Shown here: positions 20,738 through 29,194 of the stretch, piece by piece
Layout: every line of letters begins with the position of its first letter
Position numbering within the stretch: the first letter of the stretch is position 1
NCBI RefSeq assembly: GCF_000260435.1
Contig: NZ_BACQ01000020.1
Span: forward strand, 1 to 34,401
Direction of reading: 5' to 3'
Source: Lacticaseibacillus zeae DSM 20178 = KCTC 3804
GTDB taxonomy: Bacteria > Bacillota > Bacilli > Lactobacillales > Lactobacillaceae
Length of the DNA: 34,401 nucleotides
Notes under the pieces: model-generated
Database searches by the model: none
The model's input: only the letters and a program-made list of their open reading frames with translations
What the model was told of the DNA's origin: nothing
Made by a program: the position numbers and the translations under genes

Positions 20738-22372
20738 CTAGAATGAGCGTCCGAATTCCTGCGTTAAAATCATATGATATTGCCGCAAGAACCAGGCATT
20801 CACTTCGTTGGTATTGTCGTTATGCCGGCCGTGCAGTCCGATATGCAACACCCGGTTATGCTGCTGGCGGCGATTGAGCCACTTGACGATTTCATCAAAC
20901 GCATGATGTTCGTAATCGTCATCCAGCATATGGGCAATTGCAAAAAACGTATGATCAAACTTCCCGCCAGAAATTGTACGCCAGATGCGTTGGTTGATCT
21001 TTTCAGCGCTTTCATGAGTGGCGCTGCCATTAAACATCATCAGCATATCAAAAGCAGTCGCAAAATCGGCACTGCGCCGCACCCGGCCATTCTCGGCGAT
21101 TGTCCCTAGATTAATCAGCGGTTTACCAACCAAAATCGCCCGTGGATCTAACTTGGCACCATAATATAACGCCCCAAGCGTGCCCATCGACAGTCCGGAC
21201 AAAATCAACTCATCCGGCCGAAAACCCAACCGCTTCAACGTCGCCTGAATCATTTCAACAACCTGATTCTCAAGCTGCGGATCACCAAGATAAAAGGCTC
21301 CCCCTTCCAACCGCGCATCACTGAACAGCAAGAAAGGATTACGCATCGCTTTCATCATGAAGTTACCTTCAAATCCTTCAGCCGACCGATAACCGGAAAA
21401 GTAAACCGACAGTGGCGGCTTCAAATCACCGGCGTCAAAGTAACTCAACAGCTCACCATCCAATGGTTTAACAGCTTTCAAGCGTTTGCCGCCGATAAAC
21501 ATCGTGCCATACTTGCCGCGACTGCGCCGTAAATGAACCTGCCTGATTTTCACCGTTCCATTACCTTTAGCCATCAAGGTAATGTTGACAAACCGGAACC
21601 CGGCTTTGGTGTCTAAGATCGTATCGTCACGAAATGCCGATAGTGGAATGAGTTTCTTTTGGGCGATCTGAAAGTTTTGTGGATTCACCATTTGCAGTTT
21701 GGCCCAGACTTCGACATCCCCAGCCGTCTCGCATTCAATCGAAATGGCAATAGCTTCCATTTGCCCAATCCCTAAGGAGCCGCGCCAATAAACGGATGGT
21801 TGCAAGTCGCGGCCAAAATCGCCTTTTAACGTCACCCCGACACTGCCTTGCTGCATAACACTTCCGGAAAAGCCATCGGCAATTTCGATCCGGCCAAAAG
21901 GCACCCGAATACCCCATTGCGCCGGATAAAAGAATAAAACGATCTGTTCGCCTAATTGGTCTAAATGATCTAACGAAATTGGGTGTGCTTGTTTTAAATC
22001 CAAAATGTGAATGATTTCCGGCGTTAACGATAACGTTTCATCATACATAATGGTGTTGGCAGGCAAACCGATCAGTTGGTCGGGTTGCTTTAACACAGCT
22101 GCGCCTTCTGTAATGATGAACAACCCTGTCGCATATTCGCGGCGTAACTGTGTCATGCCTGCATTCTGCCACAACGAAATGGGTGGCTGATCGGGTTTTT
22201 CGGCTGGTTCACCTTTCGAATCGCTTTTGTCCGGCTGAGCCGCTGGCGGAGTCGGCGCAGTATTGAAGGCGGCATTTGAAATAAACTCAAAAGCAAAGTC
22301 TTTCGTGAGATGTTCCTGCAATGGGATTGCCTGCGTCCCCAGCTGTAAAACAGGATAAGCGTTATCTGCCAT
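20738..22372 (-). CDS. asp2: accessory Sec system protein Asp2 (alpha/beta hydrolase, GlcNAc O-acetyltransferase family)
   Basis: Asp2 has two known roles in streptococci: O-acetylation of GlcNAc on the SRRP, and an export role with Asp1 and Asp3. The 544-residue protein has a beta-rich N-terminal half and a C-terminal alpha/beta-hydrolase domain. The nucleophile elbow is GLSMG with Ser395. The expected acid lies in DDDYE (484-488), and the likely catalytic His is His514 or His517 in GLHGRHND; their spacing resembles the streptococcal Ser-Glu-His triad. The start overlaps the asp1 stop by 11 bp, with GAAGAAGG upstream, indicating translational coupling. Odd point: residues 38-66 are a Pro/Lys/Asp/Glu-rich insert (TPPAAQPDKSDSKGEPAEKP) that looks like a flexible linker. 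The catalytic residues appear intact, so the acetyltransferase is probably active. Confidence 0.92.
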   Translation of the reverse strand: MADNAYPVLQLGTQAIPLQEHLTKDFAFEFISNAAFNTAPTPPAAQPDKSDSKGEPAEKPDQPPISLWQNAGMTQLRREYATGLFIITEGAAVLKQPDQLIGLPANTIMYDETLSLTPEIIHILDLKQAHPISLDHLDQLGEQIVLFFYPAQWGIRVPFGRIEIADGFSGSVMQQGSVGVTLKGDFGRDLQPSVYWRGSLGIGQMEAIAISIECETAGDVEVWAKLQMVNPQNFQIAQKKLIPLSAFRDDTILDTKAGFRFVNITLMAKGNGTVKIRQVHLRRSRGKYGTMFIGGKRLKAVKPLDGELLSYFDAGDLKPPLSVYFSGYRSAEGFEGNFMMKAMRNPFLLFSDARLEGGAFYLGDPQLENQVVEMIQATLKRLGFRPDELILSGLSMGTLGALYYGAKLDPRAILVGKPLINLGTIAENGRVRRSADFATAFDMLMMFNGSATHESAEKINQRIWRTISGGKFDHTFFAIAHMLDDDYEHHAFDEIVKWLNRRQQHNRVLHIGLHGRHNDNTNEVNAWFLRQYHMILTQEFGRSF

Positions 22373-23999
22373 GGGTCAAAACCTTCTTCCATAAGCGCAT
22401 CAACTGGTCATCATCATGTTGATCGATCAATTTGACATTAGCGACCACCGTGCGATTCCAAGCGGATAGCTGGTCCAAATAACCAGACAGAGCGTCGGCC
22501 AACGCACGATCCTGATCGATGATGCGGCCATTAACGCCATTTTGAACATAACCGGTCTCATGCCGATTAATCTGCGGGATCGCCACACTGATCGCACCAA
22601 TCTGCAGCAACAAATTAGGTTGATCGCCTAAATCAACTAACAACCGACTGCTATGCAACCATTGCTTCAGCTGACCGACTTCCGGATCGACGGCGTAATG
22701 AAGATGTGTCAATATTTGGAAAACCTGAAATGCCGTTTGCTGAATCTTGAGGGCTTTTTGATTAGCGGCTTGATCCGCTGCCGAATCGGTTTGCGCCGGT
22801 GGCAGCGGCATCTGCGCATTTTCAACCGTCACATTGTCACCAGCATGTGCTTGGTCGTCTTGCCACTTTTGAATTGTTTTGGTAATTTCGGCAAACATGC
22901 CTGAGTCAGGACTAATGCCTTGAAGATTTGCGAAGAAGTTAATGGCCAGTTGTTGCAGATGGGTAACTTGATCATCATTGTCTGCAACTACAACCAACCG
23001 GCGTCGATTCTCCTTGCTCAACATGGCCAATAACTGCGGAAAAACCACCGCCAACCGTTCGGCATTGAGCTGATTGACATACCACATCACGGTCGTTTGA
23101 TCGGTTTCATTGCTAACCCCTAAAGCCAACGAGGTAGCGTAAGGCGGGATGACCTGAATCTTTTGGTCGGCACCGGTGCCGAGTTGTTTCTTTAACTGTT
23201 CGGCATAGTGATCGGTCGGCGAAATAATCTCCGTTGCCTGTTCTGCCACCGCCCGGACAGATTGCCGTTCCTGCTTGGCTAGATGTTCTTCCACCAGCAT
23301 GGTCACTGGATAATCTGCCATAATGGCCTTTAACATGGGTTGCGCCATCCCAGCCATGGCAACAATATGCGGATCCGCAGCCAGTGTTAAATGCTCGTTC
23401 AGTTTTTCCAAAATAACCTGATCCAGGTTCGCATATTGGTGCTGCTTGAATCGGCGTGCTGCTTGTGTGCCAATCTTGACCTGACCGGATGCTTCTTCGG
23501 TCATCACAATGCTTCCGGTTAAGTCATACCAAACGCGCCGAATGATTTTGCCTTGAGCGTCAAAAAATCGACTATAACTCCAAAAACCGCGATCATCATA
23601 AACGCGCTCTTCTTTACCGATAGCCCCTTCAGGAAATTCAACGCTCAGAATAAAACCGGTTTTAAACGTCTTGATCACGGCATACAACTCATCCTGCCGA
23701 TTGAGCGTCACCTGACTTTGCGAAAAGATCCGCTCAACATCTTCGGGCATGCCCAAATCTTCCAGATCAACCGGTTGGCCAGCCTGAAATGGTACGTCTT
23801 GAATCGCATCAAAGACTGACCACCACCGTTCAGACAGGAGATCGTTTTCTTTTAAAGTTCGGCGCAACCAAGGCTCTGGCCGCAAAAAGAGCAACTCGAA
23901 CGGTTGATCATGGGCACTAAATAAGTGCGCCAAGTTAACCATCGACTCTTCTTCTAGCAGCTTTGGCGTTTGGGGCCAATTCGGCAGCAAATAAAGCAT
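22362..23999 (-). CDS. asp1: accessory Sec system protein Asp1
   Basis: Asp1 is a cytoplasmic component of the Asp1-2-3 complex that couples glycosylated SRRP to SecA2. It adopts a GT-B glycosyltransferase-like fold but is not known to be catalytic. The 545 residues begin MLYLLPNWPQTPK. An extended-beta-sheet-like segment at about 130-165 (DDRGFWSYSRFFDAQGK) closely resembles the matching segment of the two GT4 enzymes at the right of this window (DVRGFLSSS, DVRGFLSMR). That supports shared ancestry of export and glycosylation components. ATG 23999 follows GGGAGG with 5-base spacing and lies 13 bases after secY2; the 3' end overlaps asp2. Length is in the usual range. No EX7E motif is evident, consistent with a non-enzymatic role. 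Confidence 0.9.
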   Translation of the reverse strand: MLYLLPNWPQTPKLLEEESMVNLAHLFSAHDQPFELLFLRPEPWLRRTLKENDLLSERWWSVFDAIQDVPFQAGQPVDLEDLGMPEDVERIFSQSQVTLNRQDELYAVIKTFKTGFILSVEFPEGAIGKEERVYDDRGFWSYSRFFDAQGKIIRRVWYDLTGSIVMTEEASGQVKIGTQAARRFKQHQYANLDQVILEKLNEHLTLAADPHIVAMAGMAQPMLKAIMADYPVTMLVEEHLAKQERQSVRAVAEQATEIISPTDHYAEQLKKQLGTGADQKIQVIPPYATSLALGVSNETDQTTVMWYVNQLNAERLAVVFPQLLAMLSKENRRRLVVVADNDDQVTHLQQLAINFFANLQGISPDSGMFAEITKTIQKWQDDQAHAGDNVTVENAQMPLPPAQTDSAADQAANQKALKIQQTAFQVFQILTHLHYAVDPEVGQLKQWLHSSRLLVDLGDQPNLLLQIGAISVAIPQINRHETGYVQNGVNGRIIDQDRALADALSGYLDQLSAWNRTVVANVKLIDQHDDDQLMRLWKKVLTHGR

Positions 24000-24012
24000 A
24001 GTTTCCTCCCTG

Positions 24013-25236
24013 TCAGATGACCTGATAACGATCCTTATACCAAAGGGCCCGCATTTGTGAATCTACGGTGTCCATAATGGTGACTAAGATCAAGATCTGC
24101 CCCAGCATCACGGAATAATTCGCAATGGGCGGATACTTGAGGCCAATAATCAACGGGGTAATCGCAATCACCACAAGAATCGAATTGCCCCAAACCGACA
24201 TCAGTGAAAAATGGCGCAGCAAGAAACGGTTGGTCATTTCGCCCGGTACCTGATCAATAATATAGTCGCCGCTTTCCTTGAGATTTTTCGCTAACTTACT
24301 CGGCTGCATGTTCATATAGCCAAATGCATACCCCAAGAAAATCATGACCATCGCGTAGGAAAAAATTCCTTGGGGCGTGTTATACGAAAACCACTTAATA
24401 ATTTGTCGTTGCCATTCACTGGTGGGCCCGACGGTTTGATTCACAAAATAAGTCGGCAAACTGAACAAAGACGAAGAAAACATAAACGGCATGGATCCGG
24501 CGACCAGTAACCGAATCGGCAAATACGACTTTGCTAGTTCGTTTTCCAGTAAGGGGCGTTCAACTGGAATATGTAATTCAGCTTCGTTGATGATCGTCAT
24601 CACCACAATGAACACCAACACAACGATCCCCGCAATGATGTACTCCTGCTCCGAGATCGGATGGCGACGCTGATAAAACCCGCTGTTTAAAACATTGGGT
24701 AGCGAAAATACCAGCGATGGAATAATCAACGCCACTGAGCTGCCCACCCCTTTAGCCATATTCAAATCAGCCAGCCATGTGGTAAACATCGCGCCGCCGA
24801 TCAAAATGATCCAAACCAGCACCAAGCCAAAATTAAAACTGAACCCAGGCAGATAAATTGGCTTAATGGCACTGCGCATCACATAAACCATTTCAAAGCC
24901 TTGAATAAAGGCAAAGAACAACGTGATGAACCGTTGGGCAATCCCCGATTTTCGAAGGGTCCAGCGTTGCACCTGCTCATCAAACAGCATTTGAATGGCC
25001 TGCCACACAATCATGCCGGTCATGTACGGACGCATGCCTAAAGATAAGATAGTGGCATTTTGCAACTGACTACCGGTCGCACCGGCAACCAGTTGCAAAA
25101 ACGGCACTGATTTAAGTTGTTCGCTGGCTGAAGCAATGTCCGTTCCCGGCAATAAAACCAGCTGCCCCAAAGCCACGATGCCTAAAATTAATGCTGTCCA
25201 TAATGAGCGGATCAACATGTCGTGCTTATTACTCAC
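24013..25236 (-). CDS. secY2: accessory Sec translocase channel SecY2
   Basis: SecY2 is the membrane channel dedicated to SRRP export, working with SecA2. The 407 residues hold about ten hydrophobic segments typical of the SecY fold, from MLIRSLWTALILGIVALGQL to a final LGQILILVTIMDTVDSQM near the C-terminus. I prefer the GTG at 25236 (MSNKHDMLIRS) because AGGAGG lies 9 bases upstream. The frame also stays open upstream to a GTG at 25308, but that start has no clear ribosome binding site and would add 24 residues (NIQAVSVIGFF...) atypical for SecY2. With this start there are 95 bases between secA2 and secY2. Length matches the roughly 400-residue SecY2 family. The identification is secure from membrane topology and its place between secA2 and asp1. 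Confidence 0.92.
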   Translation of the reverse strand: MSNKHDMLIRSLWTALILGIVALGQLVLLPGTDIASASEQLKSVPFLQLVAGATGSQLQNATILSLGMRPYMTGMIVWQAIQMLFDEQVQRWTLRKSGIAQRFITLFFAFIQGFEMVYVMRSAIKPIYLPGFSFNFGLVLVWIILIGGAMFTTWLADLNMAKGVGSSVALIIPSLVFSLPNVLNSGFYQRRHPISEQEYIIAGIVVLVFIVVMTIINEAELHIPVERPLLENELAKSYLPIRLLVAGSMPFMFSSSLFSLPTYFVNQTVGPTSEWQRQIIKWFSYNTPQGIFSYAMVMIFLGYAFGYMNMQPSKLAKNLKESGDYIIDQVPGEMTNRFLLRHFSLMSVWGNSILVVIAITPLIIGLKYPPIANYSVMLGQILILVTIMDTVDSQMRALWYKDRYQVI

Positions 25237-25331
25237 TAAAAAATGCCTCCTCAACCACGGGTTCACGGACTGGAAAAAGCCAATCACGCTGACGGCCTGT
25301 ATATTCACGGCAATTGTGCTGCCGGCTTCCG

Positions 25332-27722
25332 TTAAGCTTCCGGAAAACCGACTTGAACACTACCATTTGGATTCTTGTGAATGGTCGATAACATCAGGTT
25401 TTTAACCGCACGCTGGGCAAAATCGCCAGTCATGCGGTGAAACGCCTCCCGCGCATCTTTTTGATATTCAAAGAAAGGATTATGCTGAGCCGAAGCACGC
25501 GAATTAGCCGTGGATCGCAGCTGCTGCAAGGTATCAACCTGCTCGATCCACGCCGTATCAAGCGCCTTCAGCAGTGACACTTTTTCGAAATAATCAAATT
25601 GATCCTGCGACGGCAGCAACTGGTGCTGAGCCTGCAATTGTTGATCCATCAGCTGGCGCAAAAAAGGCTTAACCGTTTTTTTCATCTGCCGCGGTCGCAA
25701 TTCCTCGACAGCGGGAATGGTCATACTATCCGTGATGAGCTGGGCGCTGATCACATTCAAAATGAAGTCCATCAGCTGATCTTCATTTAGTTGATGATGA
25801 TCCGCCAAAAATTCATCGATTGTTCGATTCAACAGTTTGTCAACCGCCGCTTCTAAGTCCTGACTAGCCTGTATTTCGTCGCGAGTGCGATAAATTGTCT
25901 CCCGTTGAATCCGCATGACTTCGGAAAACTCCAACGTTTGAAAGCGCGAATCCCGTCCTGACCGTTCCGAGGCTGCCTGCGCATGATTAATCAGCCGGCG
26001 AAACCGATGGCCCGTTAACGGTTGCGGCAGCTTTTCAGCGTGACCGCGATATTTTCGCCGAAACTTTTTCAGCCAGTTCGGGCCATGTTCAAGCAAGATC
26101 CGATCTTCCAACGAAGCAAAGAACACTGTTTCGCCTGGCGCACCTTGCCGCCCAGCGCGGCCTCGCAGTTGATTGTCAATCCGGGCATTATCCATACGTT
26201 CGGTACCAATGACGAGTAAGCCGCCTTTTTCAACCACACCTTTGCCTAAATGAATATCGGTTCCGCGCCCGGCCATAGATGTCGCTACGGTGATCGTTCC
26301 CGGTTGGCCGGCTTCTTTGACAATCATGGCTTCTTTTGAAGCACTGCGCGCGTTTAACAAGTTATGCGGAATGCCGGCTTTTAGTAGCACCCGCGAATAC
26401 AAATTCGACATGGTCACAGAGCCGGTTTCGATCAATACAGGCCTTTTCTCCGCATAAGCCTGCTTCACCATGTCAACTGAGGCATAAATCTTATGTTCTG
26501 TATCGAGGAAAAGTCGATCCGGCTTGTCTTGGCGGATATTCGGCTTATGCGTGGGAATGATGACCACGTCCAAATGGTACGATTCCCGAAACTCGGCCGC
26601 GTCTGTTTTTGCTGTTCCCGTCATGCCACACAAATGGGTAAACATGCGAAACAGATTCTGGTAAGTAATTGATGCCATTGAGCGGGTCTGGTCCGAAATC
26701 GGCAGGTGCTCTTTAGCCTCAATCGCCTGATGCTGGCCGGCTTCCAGGCGCATCCCCTGCAACTCGCGTCCGTTGGTGATATCCAACAATTTAACCTCGT
26801 GATCAACGACCACATAATCGCGATTACGAATGAATAAAAATTGGGCTTTCAAAGCTAACACCAAGTGTCGGTATAAATCCCGCCACTTAGCCGATAACAA
26901 ATGGTAAACGCCAAAATAAACTTCCAGTAACGCGATGCCGGCCTCGGTAAACCAAACCTTTTTCTTGTCGTCGCTGAGCACATAGTCGCGGTCGGCTTGT
27001 AACAATGGGATCACTTCGGCCGCCAACAGGAAATAATTCGACTGAACGCGTGGCGCACCGGAAATCACCAGCGGCGTTTGGGCCATATCCAGCAAGACCG
27101 CATCAATTTCATCAAGTAACGCAAAGCGAAAATGGGTTAAATACTTTGGCTTTTCCGGGCCGGACAGGTTGTCTAATAAATAATCAAAGCCTAGTGTGCT
27201 GTTGGTGGTGTACACAATATCGTGCTGATAAATATCATCGACATCCCGATCTTCATCTTCCTGGCCTTCTTTGGAAACTCCGGCCGTTACCGAAACGCCG
27301 AGCCATCGATAGACGCGACCCATATCTTCAGCATCCCGATTTGCCAAATAAGCATTGGCCGTAATCAAAAAAGCCCCCGGACCCGCCAAGCCGTTGAGGT
27401 ACATCGGCATCGTCGCCGTCAGCGTCTTGCCTTCCCCGGTTTTCATTTCCGCAACATTGCCAAATTGCATGGCGAGTGCGCCTAAAACCTGTTCATAAAA
27501 AGGCTCCATCCCCAGCACCCGCCGATCTGCTTCGCGAACAACGGCAAAGGCCGGCACCATGATGCTGGCCAACGATTTTCCGGATTTCAAGGCTTCACGA
27601 AAATGCCGGGTCTGCGCCTTCAGTTCCTTATCTGACATTGCGCGATAAATATCCCGTTTTGCAATAACTTGTTTCGCCAGTTTAACATATTTATGTAATG
27701 CCAAATGCTCTCTTAGTTTCAA
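25332..27722 (-). CDS. secA2: accessory Sec translocase ATPase SecA2
   Basis: SecA2 is the ATP-driven motor that pushes glycosylated SRRP through SecY2. The 796 residues contain Walker A MKTGEGKT (93-100), a DEID Walker B (204-207), the second nucleotide-binding fold with TSMAGRGTDI (481-490) and QLRGRAGRQG (518-527), and an all-helical C-terminal wing. It is shorter than housekeeping SecA and lacks the C-terminal cysteine-rich zinc-binding tail, typical of the SecA2 of SRRP systems. The start is TTG at 27722, with AAAGGAG 8 bases upstream. A near-consensus promoter lies 66-95 bases upstream. It heads a seven-gene operon that ends at the 17570-17607 terminator. The opening MKLREHLALHKYVKLAKQV fits a SecA N-terminus, so no earlier start is needed. 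Confidence 0.95.
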   Translation of the reverse strand: MKLREHLALHKYVKLAKQVIAKRDIYRAMSDKELKAQTRHFREALKSGKSLASIMVPAFAVVREADRRVLGMEPFYEQVLGALAMQFGNVAEMKTGEGKTLTATMPMYLNGLAGPGAFLITANAYLANRDAEDMGRVYRWLGVSVTAGVSKEGQEDEDRDVDDIYQHDIVYTTNSTLGFDYLLDNLSGPEKPKYLTHFRFALLDEIDAVLLDMAQTPLVISGAPRVQSNYFLLAAEVIPLLQADRDYVLSDDKKKVWFTEAGIALLEVYFGVYHLLSAKWRDLYRHLVLALKAQFLFIRNRDYVVVDHEVKLLDITNGRELQGMRLEAGQHQAIEAKEHLPISDQTRSMASITYQNLFRMFTHLCGMTGTAKTDAAEFRESYHLDVVIIPTHKPNIRQDKPDRLFLDTEHKIYASVDMVKQAYAEKRPVLIETGSVTMSNLYSRVLLKAGIPHNLLNARSASKEAMIVKEAGQPGTITVATSMAGRGTDIHLGKGVVEKGGLLVIGTERMDNARIDNQLRGRAGRQGAPGETVFFASLEDRILLEHGPNWLKKFRRKYRGHAEKLPQPLTGHRFRRLINHAQAASERSGRDSRFQTLEFSEVMRIQRETIYRTRDEIQASQDLEAAVDKLLNRTIDEFLADHHQLNEDQLMDFILNVISAQLITDSMTIPAVEELRPRQMKKTVKPFLRQLMDQQLQAQHQLLPSQDQFDYFEKVSLLKALDTAWIEQVDTLQQLRSTANSRASAQHNPFFEYQKDAREAFHRMTGDFAQRAVKNLMLSTIHKNPNGSVQVGFPEA

Positions 27723-27750
27723 AAAGCAAACTCCTTTTCAGCTAAGCATG

Positions 27751-27768
27751 TTCTGGCTTTCTAGAACC
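27751..27768 (-). promoter_or_regulatory. small hairpin in the secA2 leader
   Basis: GTTCT and AGAAC form a 5-bp dyad with an 8-base loop (27751-27768) within the 5' leader of secA2, between promoter and ribosome binding site. A minor role in translation is possible, but the stem is short. Confidence 0.25.
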
Positions 27769-27787
27769 ACCTATTAATATTAGTCAT

Positions 27788-27817
27788 TTTATAATATAAT
27801 ATAGCTTATCATGTCAA
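27788..27817 (-). promoter_or_regulatory. secA2 operon promoter
   Basis: Reading the minus strand, TTGACA (complement of 27812-27817) is a perfect -35 box. After 18 bases comes TATAAA (complement of 27788-27793), or TTATAA at 17-base spacing. Transcription would start near 27780, leaving a leader of about 60 bases before the TTG start of secA2. The -35 box overlaps the ATG (27811-27813) of the divergent small gene. Confidence 0.75.
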
Positions 27818-27999
27818 AACCAAAAAAACATACGCTGGATCAAGAAATACACGACCGGTTCAAGGCTGAAAAAAAACAGCTGGTTGATCCTCCTGTTAAG
27901 AAAGATTCCGGCCAAACTTTACAAAAAGTCATCGCCGTTGTTATTGCCATTATTGCCGTGGCTGGTGTCATTTACCCGCTTATTTCGATCTTTCAATAA
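27811..27999 (+). CDS. small single-span membrane protein, Asp4/SecE-like candidate
   Basis: A 62-residue protein with a charged N-terminal half (KPKKHTLDQEIHDRFKAEKK) and one C-terminal membrane span (residues about 38-58, VIAVVIAIIAVAGVIYPLI). This layout resembles SecE and the small streptococcal accessory proteins Asp4 and Asp5, which assist SecY2. Placement next to secA2 supports an export role, but no specific motif proves it; a DUF4044-type small membrane protein is another option. No Shine-Dalgarno sequence precedes the ATG, and TATAAT-like hexamers (27790-27800) lie only about 11-16 bases before it, so any message would be nearly leaderless. I rate the coding region likely and the function tentative. 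Confidence 0.6.
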   Translation: MSKPKKHTLDQEIHDRFKAEKKQLVDPPVKKDSGQTLQKVIAVVIAIIAVAGVIYPLISIFQ

Positions 28000-28007
28000 G
28001 CGGTCCT

Positions 28008-28037
28008 TTGATGTGCCTTTTGTCATAAAGATACTAT
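28008..28037 (+). promoter_or_regulatory. candidate promoter of the GT8 gene set
   Basis: TTGATG (28008-28013) and TACTAT (28032-28037) are spaced by 18 bases, upstream of the first GT8 gene. The match is moderate; TATAAC overlapping at 28035-28040 is an alternative -10. No terminator separates the small membrane-protein gene from this region, so read-through is also possible. Confidence 0.4.
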
Positions 28038-28102
28038 AACACTTGGTACATAATTTCTCAGAAAGCGCGTTAATTTGAAACAGATGGAGGTCTAACGTCT
28101 TC

Positions 28103-29026
28103 ATGAGCAAAAACGTCATCGTTTATTGCGTCACAGGGACCCACTTGCAACTTACCGCCGTGTCCATCGCCACGATCCTTGAACACTATCAAACTAAAAG
28201 AGACTTACAAATCAATATTGTTTGCAGCGGCGTGCGCCAACAAGACATCGCTTTTATGAAACAATTGCCGGTTATCTATGGCAAACCCATGGTGACCGTC
28301 GATTTTTGGTCAATTCCGCAAGAAATTTCCAAAATCAGACCGGATTTTACCATCGGCAGCGGCGTACCAGTGCCGCCGATGGCCATCTGGCGATTGTTTA
28401 TGCCTAATTACTTTAATGACTACGATCGCATGCTTTACTTAGACAACGACACGATGATCGAAACTGATGTCAGCAACATCTTTGCCCAGCTGAACGAGCC
28501 ATATGTGCTGGCAGCGGTAAAAGACTTTTTGTTTGCGACCGACGTTGGTTACGGCCCTGCCAACTTTAACGCCAAAGAAGCCTATGGTATCGATTCCATG
28601 AGGCATTACTTTAATAATGGCGTCATGTTGATCGATGTGGCGAAATTCAATCGGTTGATTCCGGTAAGCCGTTTGCTGCACGTCATCAATACATCTCATT
28701 GGCATTTAGCTGATCAGACCATTATTAATATTTTGGCTGTCGGTCATGTTAAATATCTGCCATATCGCTACAATTTCCAACACTCACTGGCATTCTTTGA
28801 TAATCCCAAGGTTGATTGGAATCCACAATTGGTCCAAACGGTGACGGATGAGTATCCGCATATTCTGATTCGCCATTTTGCCGGTACCGGACGCCTCACC
28901 TGCCCGTACCAACATGTTCGTCTTGCCGATGAATGGGAAGAAGAATTTCTACGCGTATTGATCAATGTTAAGCGGTTGAGTTTTAATATCAGTCCGATTC
29001 ATACAATTCAACCGGAAATCAAGTAA
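28103..29026 (+). CDS. GT8 family glycosyltransferase, copy 1
   Basis: A 307-residue retaining glycosyltransferase of family GT8, predicted to transfer glucose or galactose from a UDP-sugar to the growing SRRP glycan in the cytoplasm. It opens with VIVYCVTGTHLQLTAVSIAT, the GT8 nucleotide-binding start. The metal-binding DXD is in LYLDNDTMIETD near residue 112-123. Further motifs are PPMAIWRLFMPNYF, HYFNNGVMLIDV, WHLADQTIIN and the C-terminal HFAGTGR (the HxxG-type motif). ATG 28103 follows GGAGG at 12 bases. Similar GT8 enzymes extend SRRP glycans in streptococcal loci. It is the first of three paralogs and most resembles copy 3. The sugar specificity cannot be read from sequence. Confidence 0.88.
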   Translation: MSKNVIVYCVTGTHLQLTAVSIATILEHYQTKRDLQINIVCSGVRQQDIAFMKQLPVIYGKPMVTVDFWSIPQEISKIRPDFTIGSGVPVPPMAIWRLFMPNYFNDYDRMLYLDNDTMIETDVSNIFAQLNEPYVLAAVKDFLFATDVGYGPANFNAKEAYGIDSMRHYFNNGVMLIDVAKFNRLIPVSRLLHVINTSHWHLADQTIINILAVGHVKYLPYRYNFQHSLAFFDNPKVDWNPQLVQTVTDEYPHILIRHFAGTGRLTCPYQHVRLADEWEEEFLRVLINVKRLSFNISPIHTIQPEIK

Positions 29027-29138
29027 CCTTTGTTTTCGATTCGTGACAGAGTACCAGCATATTAACGCGTTTGCCAGTGCAGAAGCTTACGTGAAAATTC
29101 CCCGGTCGCAATGGCTAGGTCCGGCCCACCAAGCCTAG

Positions 29139-29180
29139 GGCCGCTTACACGCCGACTTCTAACCGCGCCGGCTCACGTTC
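29139..29180 (+). repeat. dispersed palindrome-rich intergenic repeat, copy 1
   Basis: These 42 bases, starting GGCCGCTTACACGCCG, match the complement of 34349-34389 at about 33 of 41 positions, conserving CTTACAC, TTCTAA and GGCTCACG. GC-rich dyads lie next to it (CTAGG/CCTAG and CGGCCC/GGGCCG in 29114-29144). It fills the gap between GT8 copies 1 and 2 and looks like a REP-type chromosomal element. Confidence 0.65.
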
Positions 29181-29194
29181 AGGAGGTTTTTCTT

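Noticed and set aside
25237-25308. Longer SecY2 starting at GTG 25308
   Set aside because: There is no clear ribosome binding site, and the extra 24 residues are unlike SecY2. AGGAGG is well placed for the GTG at 25236.
29111-29194. N-terminal extension of GT8 copy 2 from ATG 29111
   Set aside because: It runs through the dispersed repeat, has no ribosome binding site and does not align with the paralogs. TTG 29195 after AGGAGG is better supported.
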